Shown here in pieces: positions 17,660-26,235 of a stretch of DNA of 64,000 nucleotides (positions within the stretch are counted from its first letter, which is position 1; every line of letters starts with the position of its first letter). Source of the stretch: Paraburkholderia guartelaensis. GTDB taxonomy: Bacteria; Pseudomonadota; Gammaproteobacteria; Burkholderiales; Burkholderiaceae. The notes below the pieces were generated by a model. It did not search any database. It was not told the origin of the DNA and saw only the letters and a list, made by a program, of their open reading frames with translations. Where the stretch lies: positions 186,001 through 250,000 of the forward strand of contig NZ_SMOD01000004.1 in the NCBI RefSeq assembly GCF_004353905.1. Reading direction: 5' to 3'. A program made the position numbers and the translations under genes.

Positions 17660-19240
17660 TCATTCCAGATTGAGTTCCTGGATCTTGCGCGTGATGGTGT
17701 TGCGGCCGATACCAAGACGCTCGGCCGCCTCGACTTTGCGCCCGCGCGTGAAGTCGAGCGCCTCGCGGATCACGGCGGCTTCGAAACGGCGCGAGAGTTC
17801 GTCCATGACGTCGGCGCTGTTCTCGCGCAGGAGACGCGCGACCTCCGTGCGCAGACCGCTCTCCCACACGCTCAGCGGCGAGACCGCGGCGGCGGCGCCG
17901 TTGGACGCGCCGAACGCGGGTGTGCCGAACACCACGCCGCCCGACACGCCGCCGATCGCGCCGGGCAAGCCCGCACCCGCCACGGCACCCGCAACCGGCG
18001 AGACGCCGCCCACGCCGTTGGCCGCTGCGCCCGCTTCGGAAGCGGACGAAGCATCGGCGAGATGCACCACCCCCGCCGAGCCGTGCGCAGGCACGAGGTC
18101 AGGCGGCAGATCCTTGATCTCGATGGTCTGCGCAGGCGCCATCACGGTGAGCCAGTTCGCGAGATTCTCGAGCTGGCGCACATTGCCCGGAAACGGCAGC
18201 GACGACATCCACGCAAGCGCTTCGTCCGATACGCGCTTGGGCTCCACACCCAATTCGCGCGCGCTTTTTTGCAGGAAGTGGCGAGTGAGCAGCGGAATGT
18301 CCTCGCTGCGCTCGCGCAGTGCGGGCAAACGCAAACGGATCACGTTGAGCCGGTGATACAAGTCCTCGCGGAACAGCCCCTGGCGCACGCGCGTCTCGAG
18401 GTTCTGGTGCGTCGCGGCGATCACGCGCACGTTCGCGCGCAGCGGGTTGTGCCCGCCCACGCGGTAGAACTGCCCATCGGAGAGCACACGCAAGAGGCGC
18501 GTTTGCAGATCGAACGGCATATCGCCGATTTCGTCGAGGAACAGCGTACCGTTCTCGGCCTGCTCGAAGCGGCCCTGGCGCATGGCCTGCGCGCCGGTGA
18601 ACGCGCCGCGCTCGTGGCCGAACAATTCGGATTCCAGAAGATCCTTCGGGATCGCCGCAGTGTTCAGCGCAATGAACGGACCGTTCGCGCGTGGGCTATG
18701 TCGGTGCAAGGCGCGCGCGACAAGCTCCTTTCCGGTGCCAGACTCGCCGGTGATGAGCACGGTGGCCGCCGAATGCGAAAGCCGCCCGATGGCGCGGAAC
18801 ATGTCCTGCATGGCCGGTGCCTGGCCGAGCATCTCGGGTGCTTCGGCGGGACGCTCGTCCCACTGCTGCTCGCCGCGCATGCTTTCATCGACGGCGCGGC
18901 GAATCAGCTCGACGGCCTTGTCGACGTCGAACGGCTTGGCGAGATACTCGAACGCGCCGCCCTGAAACGCGGCGACCGCGCTGTCGAGGTCGGAGAACGC
19001 CGTCATGATGATGACGGGCAAGCCCGGCACGCGCTCACGCACGGTTTGCAGCAGCTCGAGGCCCGAGCCGCCCGGCATGCGGATGTCGGAGACGAGCACC
19101 TGCGGGCTGTCGTGATCGAGCGCGCTCGCGGCTTCGCGCACATTCGAAAAGCTGCGGGTGGCGAAGTTCTCGCGGGCAAGGGCCTTTTCAAGCACCCAGC
19201 GTATCGATTGGTCGTCGTCTACTATCCAGATCGGCTTCAT
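17660..19240 (-). CDS. ntrC: nitrogen regulation response regulator NtrC (GlnG)
   Basis: NtrC is the sigma-54 activator phosphorylated by NtrB under nitrogen limitation. The 526 residues comprise a receiver (1-120; phospho-site in VLVSDIRMPG, D about 53), an AAA+ domain (about 140-375) with Walker A GESGTGKE and the sigma-54 contact loop GAFTGA, and a Fis-type helix-turn-helix (about 480-526, ending GRNTITRKIQELNLE). The linker before the helix-turn-helix (about 380-475) is unusually long and rich in Ala, Gly and Ser, making this protein about 55 residues longer than E. coli NtrC. It follows ntrB by 75 nt on the same strand. Confidence 0.95.
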   Translation of the reverse strand: MKPIWIVDDDQSIRWVLEKALARENFATRSFSNVREAASALDHDSPQVLVSDIRMPGGSGLELLQTVRERVPGLPVIIMTAFSDLDSAVAAFQGGAFEYLAKPFDVDKAVELIRRAVDESMRGEQQWDERPAEAPEMLGQAPAMQDMFRAIGRLSHSAATVLITGESGTGKELVARALHRHSPRANGPFIALNTAAIPKDLLESELFGHERGAFTGAQAMRQGRFEQAENGTLFLDEIGDMPFDLQTRLLRVLSDGQFYRVGGHNPLRANVRVIAATHQNLETRVRQGLFREDLYHRLNVIRLRLPALRERSEDIPLLTRHFLQKSARELGVEPKRVSDEALAWMSSLPFPGNVRQLENLANWLTVMAPAQTIEIKDLPPDLVPAHGSAGVVHLADASSASEAGAAANGVGGVSPVAGAVAGAGLPGAIGGVSGGVVFGTPAFGASNGAAAAVSPLSVWESGLRTEVARLLRENSADVMDELSRRFEAAVIREALDFTRGRKVEAAERLGIGRNTITRKIQELNLE

Positions 19241-19315
19241 AAGATCGGTCAGAAGTCCTGGTGGCGTGCGGTATCGGTAAATCCAGATTCAGGTCTAGCT
19301 ATCGTTTCAACTGAT

Positions 19316-20458
19316 TCAACTATCGAGCGGCAGCAATATCTGAAACTCGGTGTGGCCCGGCCGGCTATCCACTTCGATGAGTCCGTCGTGCTGCTGCACG
19401 AACGTCTGCGCGAGCGTGAGGCCGAGACCGCTGCCATCCTCGCGTCCGGAGACGAGCGGATAGAAGATGCGATCGCGAATATCCTCGGGAATGCCGGGTC
19501 CGTTGTCAGTGATATGCAAGTCCAATGCCAGCTTGCACAAGCGTTTGGAAATCGTGACCTTGCGCGCGATGCGCGTACGCAATTCAATGCGCGCGTCGCC
19601 CTGCGAGATGCGTTCGCGCAGCGCCTGCGCCGCGTTGCGCACGATATTCAGCAGTGCCTGGATCAGCTGCTCCTTGTCGCCGCGCAGGTCGGGCACGCTC
19701 ACGTCGTAGTCGCGCTCGATGGTGAGGCCGCGCGGGAATTCCGCGAGGATCACGGCGCGCACGCGCTCGCACACTTCGTGAATATTCACGTCGCCGACGA
19801 TATGCGGGTGCCGGTGCGGCTCGAGCAGCCGGTCGACGAGCGTCTGCAGGCGGTCCGACTCCTTGATGATCACCTGCGTGTACTCGCGCAGCTCGTCGCG
19901 CTCCAGCGCGCCGAGTTCGAATTCGAGCAGCTGCGCCGCACCGCGAATCCCGCCGAGCGGATTCTTGATCTCGTGCGCGAGATTGCGGATCAGATGCTTG
20001 TTCACCGCCGTGAGGTCGTGAATGCGCTCCTCGCGGTCGCTGCGCAAATGACGCTCGTTTTCGAAGAGTTCGAGCAGCACGTAATCGGGCGAGCTTTCGA
20101 GAAAACCCACGACGACGTGCACGTTCAGCGGTTCGCGCCCGGGGCGCTCAAGCGAAGCGTCGAGCCGCGTCGCGTGAAAACGATGCTCGGCGATCGATGC
20201 GATCGTCGAAAGCAGCTCGTCCGCATTCGAGAAGAGATCGGACCACGCCATCTGCGCGAGCTGACGGCGCGAGAGATCGAGCATCGCCTCCGCCGAAGGA
20301 TTCGCGAAGGCGACACGCAGCGTGCGCTTGTCGAGCACGAGCACGACAGTGGGCAGCGCCTCGAAGCCGGGCAACAGGCCCGACTCGACGAGCGGCGCGT
20401 CGTCGGAGAGCGGTTCGGCGTGCCCCTTCCTTGCCTTGATCAGATTCTTGAGCACCAT
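19316..20458 (-). CDS. ntrB: nitrogen regulation sensor kinase NtrB (GlnL)
   Basis: NtrB is a soluble histidine kinase/phosphatase for NtrC, gated by PII. The 380 residues contain an N-terminal PAS domain (about 30-130) and a kinase core with H-box NLAHEIKNPLGGIRGAAQLL (His about 160), N-box ALLNIVRNAAQAL, G1 DNGPGIP and G2 GSGLGLTLAQ. No membrane segment is present, as expected for NtrB. Gene order glnA-ntrB-ntrC on the minus strand is the classic arrangement. The 231-nt gap from glnA contains a terminator, so partial readthrough or a weak internal promoter must feed ntrBC. Confidence 0.94.
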   Translation of the reverse strand: MVLKNLIKARKGHAEPLSDDAPLVESGLLPGFEALPTVVLVLDKRTLRVAFANPSAEAMLDLSRRQLAQMAWSDLFSNADELLSTIASIAEHRFHATRLDASLERPGREPLNVHVVVGFLESSPDYVLLELFENERHLRSDREERIHDLTAVNKHLIRNLAHEIKNPLGGIRGAAQLLEFELGALERDELREYTQVIIKESDRLQTLVDRLLEPHRHPHIVGDVNIHEVCERVRAVILAEFPRGLTIERDYDVSVPDLRGDKEQLIQALLNIVRNAAQALRERISQGDARIELRTRIARKVTISKRLCKLALDLHITDNGPGIPEDIRDRIFYPLVSGREDGSGLGLTLAQTFVQQHDGLIEVDSRPGHTEFQILLPLDS

Positions 20459-20576
20459 GTTTCAGGCCGGCTGCCATACGGCGCACCAGCAACAGTCCTG
20501 GTCGTTAATTCTGGTCAATACGCTGGTCAACAAGCGGGGCATTACGCCTCGTCGACAAGCGACAAGGCGGCCCAAC

Positions 20577-20603
20577 GAAAAAGGGACGGCACCGCCGTCC
20601 CTT
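20577..20603 (-). terminator. intrinsic terminator of glnA
   Basis: On the minus strand AAGGGACGGC and GCCGTCCCTT form a perfect 10-bp stem with a GGT loop, followed by TTTCG. It lies about 87 nt after the glnA stop and separates glnA from ntrBC. Confidence 0.9.
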
Positions 20604-20689
20604 GGAGACCCAACGCCAACGCGTCCTGCGAGTCGAAGAAACTGAACTGGCGCTTCGCTGTGTAGCTTGCAGCGAAGCGCCATCGCCAA

Positions 20690-22105
20690 TTACAGCGAGT
20701 AGTACAGTTCGAACTCGACCGGGTGCGTGGTCATACGCACGCGTTGCAGTTCGCTTTCCTTCAGCGCGAGGTACGCGTCGATCATGCCGTCGGTGAACAC
20801 ACCACCGCGCGTCAGGAACTCGCGATCCTTGTCGAGCGCTTCGAGAGCCTGGTCGAGGCCGGCGCAAACGGTCGGGATCTTTGCATCCTCTTCCGGCGGC
20901 AGGTCGTACAGGTTCTTGTCGGCGGCTTCGCCCGGGTGGATCTTGTTCTGCACGCCGTCGAGACCCGCCATCATCAGTGCCGAGAAGCACAGGTACGGGT
21001 TAGCGAGCGGATCCGGGAAGCGCGTTTCGATACGGCGGCCCTTCGGGTTCGACACGTGCGGAATACGGATCGATGCCGAACGGTTGCGTGCCGAGTAAGC
21101 GAGCTTGACCGGCGCTTCGAAGTGCGGAACGAGACGCTTGTACGAGTTCGTGCCCGGGTTCGTGATGGCGTTCAGCGCGCGAGCGTGCTTGATGATGCCG
21201 CCGATGTAGAACAGCGCGAATTCCGACAGGCCCGCGTAGCCGTTACCCGCGAACAGGTTCTGGCCGTCCTTCCAGATCGACTGGTGAACGTGCATGCCCG
21301 AACCGTTGTCGCCGACGACCGGCTTCGGCATGAACGTCGCCGTCTTGCCGTACGTGTGCGCCACGTTGTGGACGATGTACTTCAGTTGCTGCGTCCAGTC
21401 TGCGCGCTCAACCAGCGTCGAGAACTTCGTGCCGATTTCGTTCTGGCCCTGGCCCGCCACTTCGTGGTGGTGCACTTCGACCGGAATGCCAATCTGCTCG
21501 AGCAGCAGACACATTTCCGAGCGGATGTCCTGGAACGTGTCGACCGGCGCGACCGGGAAGTAGCCGCCCTTCGTGCCCGGACGGTGACCCGTGTTGCCGC
21601 CTTCGATTTCGCGGCCCGACGACCACGGTGCTTCATCCGAGCCGATCTTCACGAAGCAGCCCGACTGATCCGTGTTCCACTGGACCGAATCGAAAATGAA
21701 GAATTCCGGCTCCGGACCGAAGAAGGCGGTGTCGCCGAGGCCCGTGCTCTTCAGGTAGGCTTCAGCGCGCTTGGCGAGCGAGCGCGGGTCGCGCTCGTAG
21801 CCCTTGCCGTCGGCCGGCTCGACCACGTCGCAGGTCAGAACGAGCGTCGACTCTTCGTAGAACGGGTCGATGAAGGCCGTGTTCGGATCCGGCACGAGCA
21901 GCATGTCCGAGGCTTCGATGCCCTTCCAGCCGGCGATCGACGAACCGTCAAACGCATGACCCGACTCGAACTTGTCTTCGTCGAATGCCGACAGCGGAAC
22001 CGAAACGTGCTGCTCCTTGCCGCGCGTGTCCGTGAAGCGGAAGTCGACAAACTTGACGTCTTCGTCCTTGACGAGTTGCATGACGTCGGCCACGGATTTA
22101 CTCAT
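20690..22105 (-). CDS. glnA: glutamine synthetase type I
   Basis: GlnA condenses glutamate and ammonia with ATP in a cytoplasmic dodecamer. The 471-residue length is that of GSI-beta enzymes. Motifs include [55 protein letters not shown] and NRSASIRIP. The adenylylation loop [10 protein letters not shown] (Tyr about 399) is present, so activity should be controlled by GlnE. Expression appears to be under sigma-54 and NtrC control from sites upstream. ATG 22105 is preceded by AGGAGAATAGGTT on the coding strand. Confidence 0.97.
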   Translation of the reverse strand: MSKSVADVMQLVKDEDVKFVDFRFTDTRGKEQHVSVPLSAFDEDKFESGHAFDGSSIAGWKGIEASDMLLVPDPNTAFIDPFYEESTLVLTCDVVEPADGKGYERDPRSLAKRAEAYLKSTGLGDTAFFGPEPEFFIFDSVQWNTDQSGCFVKIGSDEAPWSSGREIEGGNTGHRPGTKGGYFPVAPVDTFQDIRSEMCLLLEQIGIPVEVHHHEVAGQGQNEIGTKFSTLVERADWTQQLKYIVHNVAHTYGKTATFMPKPVVGDNGSGMHVHQSIWKDGQNLFAGNGYAGLSEFALFYIGGIIKHARALNAITNPGTNSYKRLVPHFEAPVKLAYSARNRSASIRIPHVSNPKGRRIETRFPDPLANPYLCFSALMMAGLDGVQNKIHPGEAADKNLYDLPPEEDAKIPTVCAGLDQALEALDKDREFLTRGGVFTDGMIDAYLALKESELQRVRMTTHPVEFELYYSL

Positions 22106-22241
22106 AACCTATTCTCCTGATTAACGATTTCGGCGAACGCTGCCGCCGTCCAAATCTTGTTGATCCCCCGCCGGCCGCCTCCTTCCCAGGTCTGTCCTGC
22201 TGACCCCGGTTGGCCGGCTGCGAATCGATCGAGACGTATAA

Positions 22242-22257
22242 AGCAGCTTCCGTGCCA
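22242..22257 (-). promoter_or_regulatory. sigma-54 promoter of glnA
   Basis: The minus strand reads TGGCACGGAAGCTGCT, matching TGGCACG-N4-TTGCW with one mismatch and the obligatory GG-N10-GC spacing. It would start transcription about 125 nt upstream of the glnA ATG. Confidence 0.85.
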
Positions 22258-22357
22258 TGCATGCGCCAACGTGGCGCAAAACCCTTTCGCGACGCGCACT
22301 TGGAATCAAAAATCGTGCGCTGCGCGATTGTGGAGCCGCCAGCGTGGCGGCTCATCG

Positions 22358-22443
22358 GCACCAAACTCGTGCAATCCCGAATTTGGCGCGCGAATCTCTC
22401 ATCATTATGGTGCAAAACACCTTGCATGCACCAACTCGATGCA
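22358..22443. promoter_or_regulatory. NtrC-like enhancer sites upstream of glnA
   Basis: Three dyads resemble the NtrC consensus TGCACCA-N3-TGGTGCA: GCACCA-AAC-TCGTGC at 22358-22372, CTCATCA-TTA-TGGTGCA at 22398-22414 and TGCACCA-ACT-CGATGCA at 22427-22443. Their centres are 41 and 29 bp apart and lie 115-190 bp upstream of the sigma-54 promoter, a normal enhancer distance. The sequence between promoter and sites also has a perfect 9-bp hairpin (22333-22353). Confidence 0.7.
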
Positions 22444-22570
22444 TCCTGCCCTTTGTGCTGCCCGAAGCGTCGCGCGCGTGCCGCTTCAGCTTGTGTGAGC
22501 CACTCTCCCGCTCCGTCCCCACGCGCTAGAATGGTTTTTTGGTCCAACGCGTAACAGGAGATCCGTTGTC

Positions 22571-23035
22571 ATGAGTACGCTCGAACAGTTGTACGCCCAG
22601 GCGGAGAAGCGCCGCGTCGAGAACCAGCTGCCCTACGCGGGCGCGGTATCGCCCGCAGAGGCATTCGAGCTTCTGCAGCTCGACCCGCGCGCGCGCCTCG
22701 TCGACGTGCGCACGCGCGCTGAACTCGACTGGGTTGGCCGTCCTGTCGTAGGCGACGGCCAATATTCGCACGTCGAATGGACTCGCTATCCGGGTGGCGT
22801 GCCCAACGCTGAGTTCCTCACCCAGCTCAAGAGCGCCGTGGAAGCCGACGCGCCGGTGCTGTTCCTGTGCCGCAGCGCCGCGCGCTCCAAGCTCGCCGCC
22901 ATCGAAGCCGCAAAGGCCGGGTTCACGAAGGCCTACGACCTGCTCGAAGGTTTCGAAGGCGACAAGGACGGCCAGGGGCACCGCAAGACCGTCACCGGCT
23001 GGTGCTTCCGCGGCCTGCCGTGGATCGGCGCCTAA
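22571..23035 (+). CDS. rhodanese-like sulfurtransferase
   Basis: This 154-residue single-domain rhodanese is probably cytoplasmic. The active-site loop is CRSAARS (Cys about 99), preceded by the structural motif RLVDVRTRAELDWVG. Single-domain rhodaneses carry persulfide sulfur; the acceptor is not evident here. AGGAG precedes ATG 22571. It is divergent from glnA across the NtrC-regulated intergenic region, and its own promoter must lie within or beside the NtrC sites, so nitrogen-linked co-regulation is possible but unproven. Confidence 0.88.
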   Translation: MSTLEQLYAQAEKRRVENQLPYAGAVSPAEAFELLQLDPRARLVDVRTRAELDWVGRPVVGDGQYSHVEWTRYPGGVPNAEFLTQLKSAVEADAPVLFLCRSAARSKLAAIEAAKAGFTKAYDLLEGFEGDKDGQGHRKTVTGWCFRGLPWIGA

Positions 23036-23141
23036 GACCGCTCTGCTTGAACCCAACGGGCCACTCTGAGCGCCCCGTGTGACACGCCGATGATGCGCCG
23101 CCGGCCCTCGAGCCGCACGCGGCGCACCTTCACACGCTGAT

Positions 23142-23999
23142 TCAAAAACCGGCGCGCGGCCCGCTGCGGCGCTCGCGATCGGGCGTACCCTCGCCCGGCG
23201 CCGCCGGCTCGACCACATCGCCGCCCAGTTCGTGCACGCCTTCGCGCAGCTTCACGAAGGCGGCCGCCACGGCCTCGGGCTCGCCCTTCACGCCCAGATC
23301 GATATGCCGGCGCGCGTAAATGCCGCCGCGCTCCGTATCGCCCACGCTCGGCAGGCTGAAGACCCGCACGCCCGGGAAATCGCGCTCGATGCGCTCCATG
23401 AGCGGCGTGAGCGTCGACTCGGGCAGCTCGAACACGAGTAGCGACTTCTCCGCGTGCGGCGTCTGGTGATGCAGGTGCGCGTACTTCGTGTCGAGCACCC
23501 ACTCGATCATCGGCCAGGCCATCACGGGGAAACCGGGCACGAAGTAATGCTCGCGAATCGAAAAACCCGGAATCTTGTTGTAGCCGTTCGGGATGATCTC
23601 GCAGCCCTGCGGGAACGTGCCCATCTGGAAACGGTGCAGATTCTCGGGCGACTGGAAGTTCACGGGATCGGCGCCCGTGTGCATGTCGCGGATGCGCTCG
23701 CGGATCGCCACCTCGGCGTCAGGATGCAATGCGAGCGGCACGCCCAGCGCCGCAGCCGCGCACTGGCGCGTGTGGTCGTCCGGCGTCGCGCCGATGCCGC
23801 CCGTCGAGAACACGATGTCGCCCGAAGCGAACGAGCGCCGCAGCGTCTCGGTGATGCGCTCGGGGTCGTCGCCCACGTACTGGGCCCACTCGAGCGAAAG
23901 GCCGCGCGCGCCGAGCAGTTCGATGACCTTCGGCAGATGCTTGTCGGAGCGGCGCCCCGAGAGAATCTCGTCGCCGATGATGATGACGCCAAATGCCAT
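23142..23999 (-). CDS. molybdopterin-binding domain protein (MoaB/CinA-like)
   Basis: This 285-residue protein begins with the MoCF-biosynthesis/CinA N-terminal fold: GVIIIGDEILSGRRSDKH, the DDPERI loop, and the nucleotide/pterin loop FSTGGIGATPDDHT. The second half (about 150-285) resembles the CinA intermediate region (VPGFPVMAWPMIEWVLD) but lacks the deamidase domain. Its role is uncertain: molybdopterin handling or a nucleotide-pyrophosphatase activity. The C-terminal 25 residues are acidic, then basic, and probably disordered. It is transcribed in the same direction as the EI24 protein gene. Confidence 0.8.
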   Translation of the reverse strand: MAFGVIIIGDEILSGRRSDKHLPKVIELLGARGLSLEWAQYVGDDPERITETLRRSFASGDIVFSTGGIGATPDDHTRQCAAAALGVPLALHPDAEVAIRERIRDMHTGADPVNFQSPENLHRFQMGTFPQGCEIIPNGYNKIPGFSIREHYFVPGFPVMAWPMIEWVLDTKYAHLHHQTPHAEKSLLVFELPESTLTPLMERIERDFPGVRVFSLPSVGDTERGGIYARRHIDLGVKGEPEAVAAAFVKLREGVHELGGDVVEPAAPGEGTPDRERRSGPRAGF

Positions 24000-24034
24000 G
24001 GGTCGCCTCGCTGGATTGTCTTGATGAGTAAGCG

Positions 24035-24868
24035 TTAGTGCACGATCGTCACGTCACCGGACGCCTGTTGCACTTCGTGCGCGCGCATGCGCTGAAGCGC
24101 GCGCAGGCAGTAGTGCCCGAACCAGAGCGCCGTGAACACCAGAATGAACGCATAGATCCAGATGGTCACCGCCGCCAGCACCGGGAAGAACAGCAGCAGC
24201 CACGCGGACACGGCCCAGATCGCCGTAGGCAGCGAGCCCAGCAATCCGCTCACCACGCCGATCACGAGCAGCGGCAGGCGGTGGCTGCGCACGAGCGCCC
24301 GGCGCTCCTCGACGCTTGCGTGCAGCGCGAGCGCATCGTAGGTCATCACACGATACGTGAGCCAACCCCACAGGAGCGGCGGAATGAGCGCGAAGAACGG
24401 CGGAATGAGCCACAGCGGCAGCGTCACGATCATCACGATCAGGCAGACGATGGTCGTGACGAGCGAATAGAACAGGCTGCCGTACCAGGTGCCGCCGTGC
24501 CGCATCTCGAGCATCCCGTACTGGCGCTTCGAAAGATGGCGGATTACGCGCGGCATCGAGATCGCGACGATCAGCAGCAGCACCGTGATCACGATGAGCG
24601 GAATCGTCAGGATGATGACGAGAAACGGCGCGATCGTCGCGCGCAGCCAGCCGAAGCCGAGCGCGTCGAATAGATGATAGAGGTAGGCCGTCGACGACCA
24701 GTTCGCGAGCGCGCCGCGCATCAGGTCGAGCAGCGGCTGCCAGAACATATAGAGCACGGCGCCCCATACCGCCGCCGCCACGAGAAATGGCACGAAGGTG
24801 AGGAGCAGCATGGCGGGATGGAACACGCTCGCGAGCGCGCGTCCGAACGAGCGCAACAGGTCATTCAT
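24035..24868 (-). CDS. EI24/CysZ-like inner-membrane protein
   Basis: This protein of about 277 residues has several long hydrophobic segments (for example MLLLTFVPFLVAAAVWGAVLY, IAPFLVIILTIPLIVITVLLLI, YSLVTTIVCLIVMIV, LPLLVIGVVSGLLG, LLLFFPVLAAVTIWIYAFILVF). They are typical of the EI24 domain shared with the sulfate transporter CysZ. I chose ATG 24868 (MNDLLRSFGRAL) because the 25 residues encoded upstream are not membrane-like and lack conservation signals. The gene lies 35 nt downstream of the molybdopterin-binding protein gene region in the opposite reading order, so co-transcription runs from this gene's upstream side. Substrate unknown. Confidence 0.8.
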   Translation of the reverse strand: MNDLLRSFGRALASVFHPAMLLLTFVPFLVAAAVWGAVLYMFWQPLLDLMRGALANWSSTAYLYHLFDALGFGWLRATIAPFLVIILTIPLIVITVLLLIVAISMPRVIRHLSKRQYGMLEMRHGGTWYGSLFYSLVTTIVCLIVMIVTLPLWLIPPFFALIPPLLWGWLTYRVMTYDALALHASVEERRALVRSHRLPLLVIGVVSGLLGSLPTAIWAVSAWLLLFFPVLAAVTIWIYAFILVFTALWFGHYCLRALQRMRAHEVQQASGDVTIVH

Positions 24869-25063
24869 GCGAGCGGAATACGGCGAAAAGGACGGGTGGA
24901 GAACACGGTGTCGGCGAAAGTGGTGCGACCAAGCCGACAGCATAAACCACCGCGCGCACGGCGGGTAAGACGGGTGCGAGGGCGGGCAAGAACGCTGCCA
25001 CGCCCCACGCGCCCTCCCTGAATCCGGGGTCCTTGAGTGCCCTGTGCTGTCCTGCGGTGACCT

Positions 25064-26089
25064 TTAGGCCCCGTTCGGTGCCGTGACGGGCGCGCGGTCG
25101 TAGAAGTAGATGCCATGCGGCGAGCGGCCCACGGCGATGGTCTTGATGAGCTTCCTGGTTTGCATGTCGATGAGGCCGATGTGCTTCGCGAAGCGGAACG
25201 TCACCCACAGGTAGCGCTTGTCGGCGGTCAGTTCCATGTCGTCGGGACCGGGCATCAGGCCGCTGATTTCGCCGGTCTTTTCGAGCGTGTCCTCGTCGAT
25301 GATGCTGATGACGTTCGCCACGCGGCTCGACACGAGCACATGGTGGCCGTCAACGAGCGAGCGGAAGTTGTGCGCGGCCTTGCCGACCTGGATCGTCTTG
25401 ACGATCTTCTGGTTGCGCCAGTCCACCACCGCCACGTAGTCGGCGCCCGTCATGCCGACGAGCAGGTACTTGTCGCCGGGCGTGAGCCACAGGCCGGCCG
25501 GTGCGGCGCCGACCTTCATCTTCCAGAGGACCTTCTGCGTCGGCAGATCGACCGCAGCGATTTCGCCCGAAACCTGCAGCGAAACGAACACCGTGCGGCT
25601 GTCGTTCGTGAACGCCAGGTGGCTCGGCATGGCCGAGAGCGGCAGGCGTTTGGCGAGCGTGATATTGCTGCCGCCCGCGTAGTTGTAGATGTCGAGGCGG
25701 TCGAGGCGCAGGCCCGTGGTCACGAACCACTTGCGGTCGGGCGAGAAGCCGAGCTGGTACGGGTCTTCGACGTTTTCGACCCAGCGCTGCGGCTTGCCGG
25801 TCTTCGGATCGACGAACAGGAGGTTGTTCGACACCGAGTTCGCGACGATCAGCGAGGCGTTGTCCGGCGTGGGAAAGAGGTGATGCGGCTCCTTGCCCGT
25901 GGGCACGGTGCCGACGACTTCGTGCGTCTTGTCGTCGATGAGGCTCAGCGTGGCTTCGCCCGAATTCAGGACGATGATGTTGTTCGCGTAAGCGGCCGTC
26001 GAGGCAAATGCGGCAACGGTCGCTGCGCAAGCGAGCGCAAACGTTGCGGCCTTGGCGGCGACGCGGCTAAAGGTGTTGTTGTTCGGCAT
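25064..26089 (-). CDS. periplasmic YncE-like beta-propeller protein
   Basis: The 341-residue precursor has a Sec signal peptide with predicted cleavage after AYA (residue about 35). Seven YVTN-type beta-propeller blades follow, with repeats such as NNIIVLNSGEATLSLID, NSVSNNLLFVDPKTG and GADYVAVVDWRNQKIV. Such surface or periplasmic propellers bind DNA, peptides or cofactor-loaded partners, but no activity can be assigned from sequence. It stands alone between hrpA and the EI24 protein gene. The ATG gives MPNNNTFSRVAAKAATFALA. Confidence 0.85.
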   Translation of the reverse strand: MPNNNTFSRVAAKAATFALACAATVAAFASTAAYANNIIVLNSGEATLSLIDDKTHEVVGTVPTGKEPHHLFPTPDNASLIVANSVSNNLLFVDPKTGKPQRWVENVEDPYQLGFSPDRKWFVTTGLRLDRLDIYNYAGGSNITLAKRLPLSAMPSHLAFTNDSRTVFVSLQVSGEIAAVDLPTQKVLWKMKVGAAPAGLWLTPGDKYLLVGMTGADYVAVVDWRNQKIVKTIQVGKAAHNFRSLVDGHHVLVSSRVANVISIIDEDTLEKTGEISGLMPGPDDMELTADKRYLWVTFRFAKHIGLIDMQTRKLIKTIAVGRSPHGIYFYDRAPVTAPNGA

Positions 26090-26169
26090 GAAGAATCGTT
26101 CCCGGGCAGATTTGTGATTGTAGAACGTCTACCTGCACGCAAGGTTGACGTAGGGCCCTTGAAATATGA

Positions 26170-26196
26170 AAGGGGCGCAATTAAGCGCCCCTTTTT
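26170..26196 (-). terminator. terminator between hrpA and the propeller gene
   Basis: AAGGGGCGC (26170-26178) pairs with GCGCCCCTT (26185-26193) across AATTAA. Runs of T follow in both directions (T5 on the + strand, TTTC on the - strand). It lies about 40 nt past the hrpA stop and probably ends hrpA. Confidence 0.82.
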
Positions 26197-26235
26197 CGAA
26201 CAATTTTGAAGAACTGTTATGGCCCGCAATGCGAC

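Noticed and set aside
16820..20665. Very long open frame on the + strand opposite the S9 peptidase, ntrC and ntrB genes
   Set aside because: It is antisense to three well-supported genes, has Arg/Ala/His-rich composition typical of GC3 shadow frames, and has no Shine-Dalgarno or recognisable domain.
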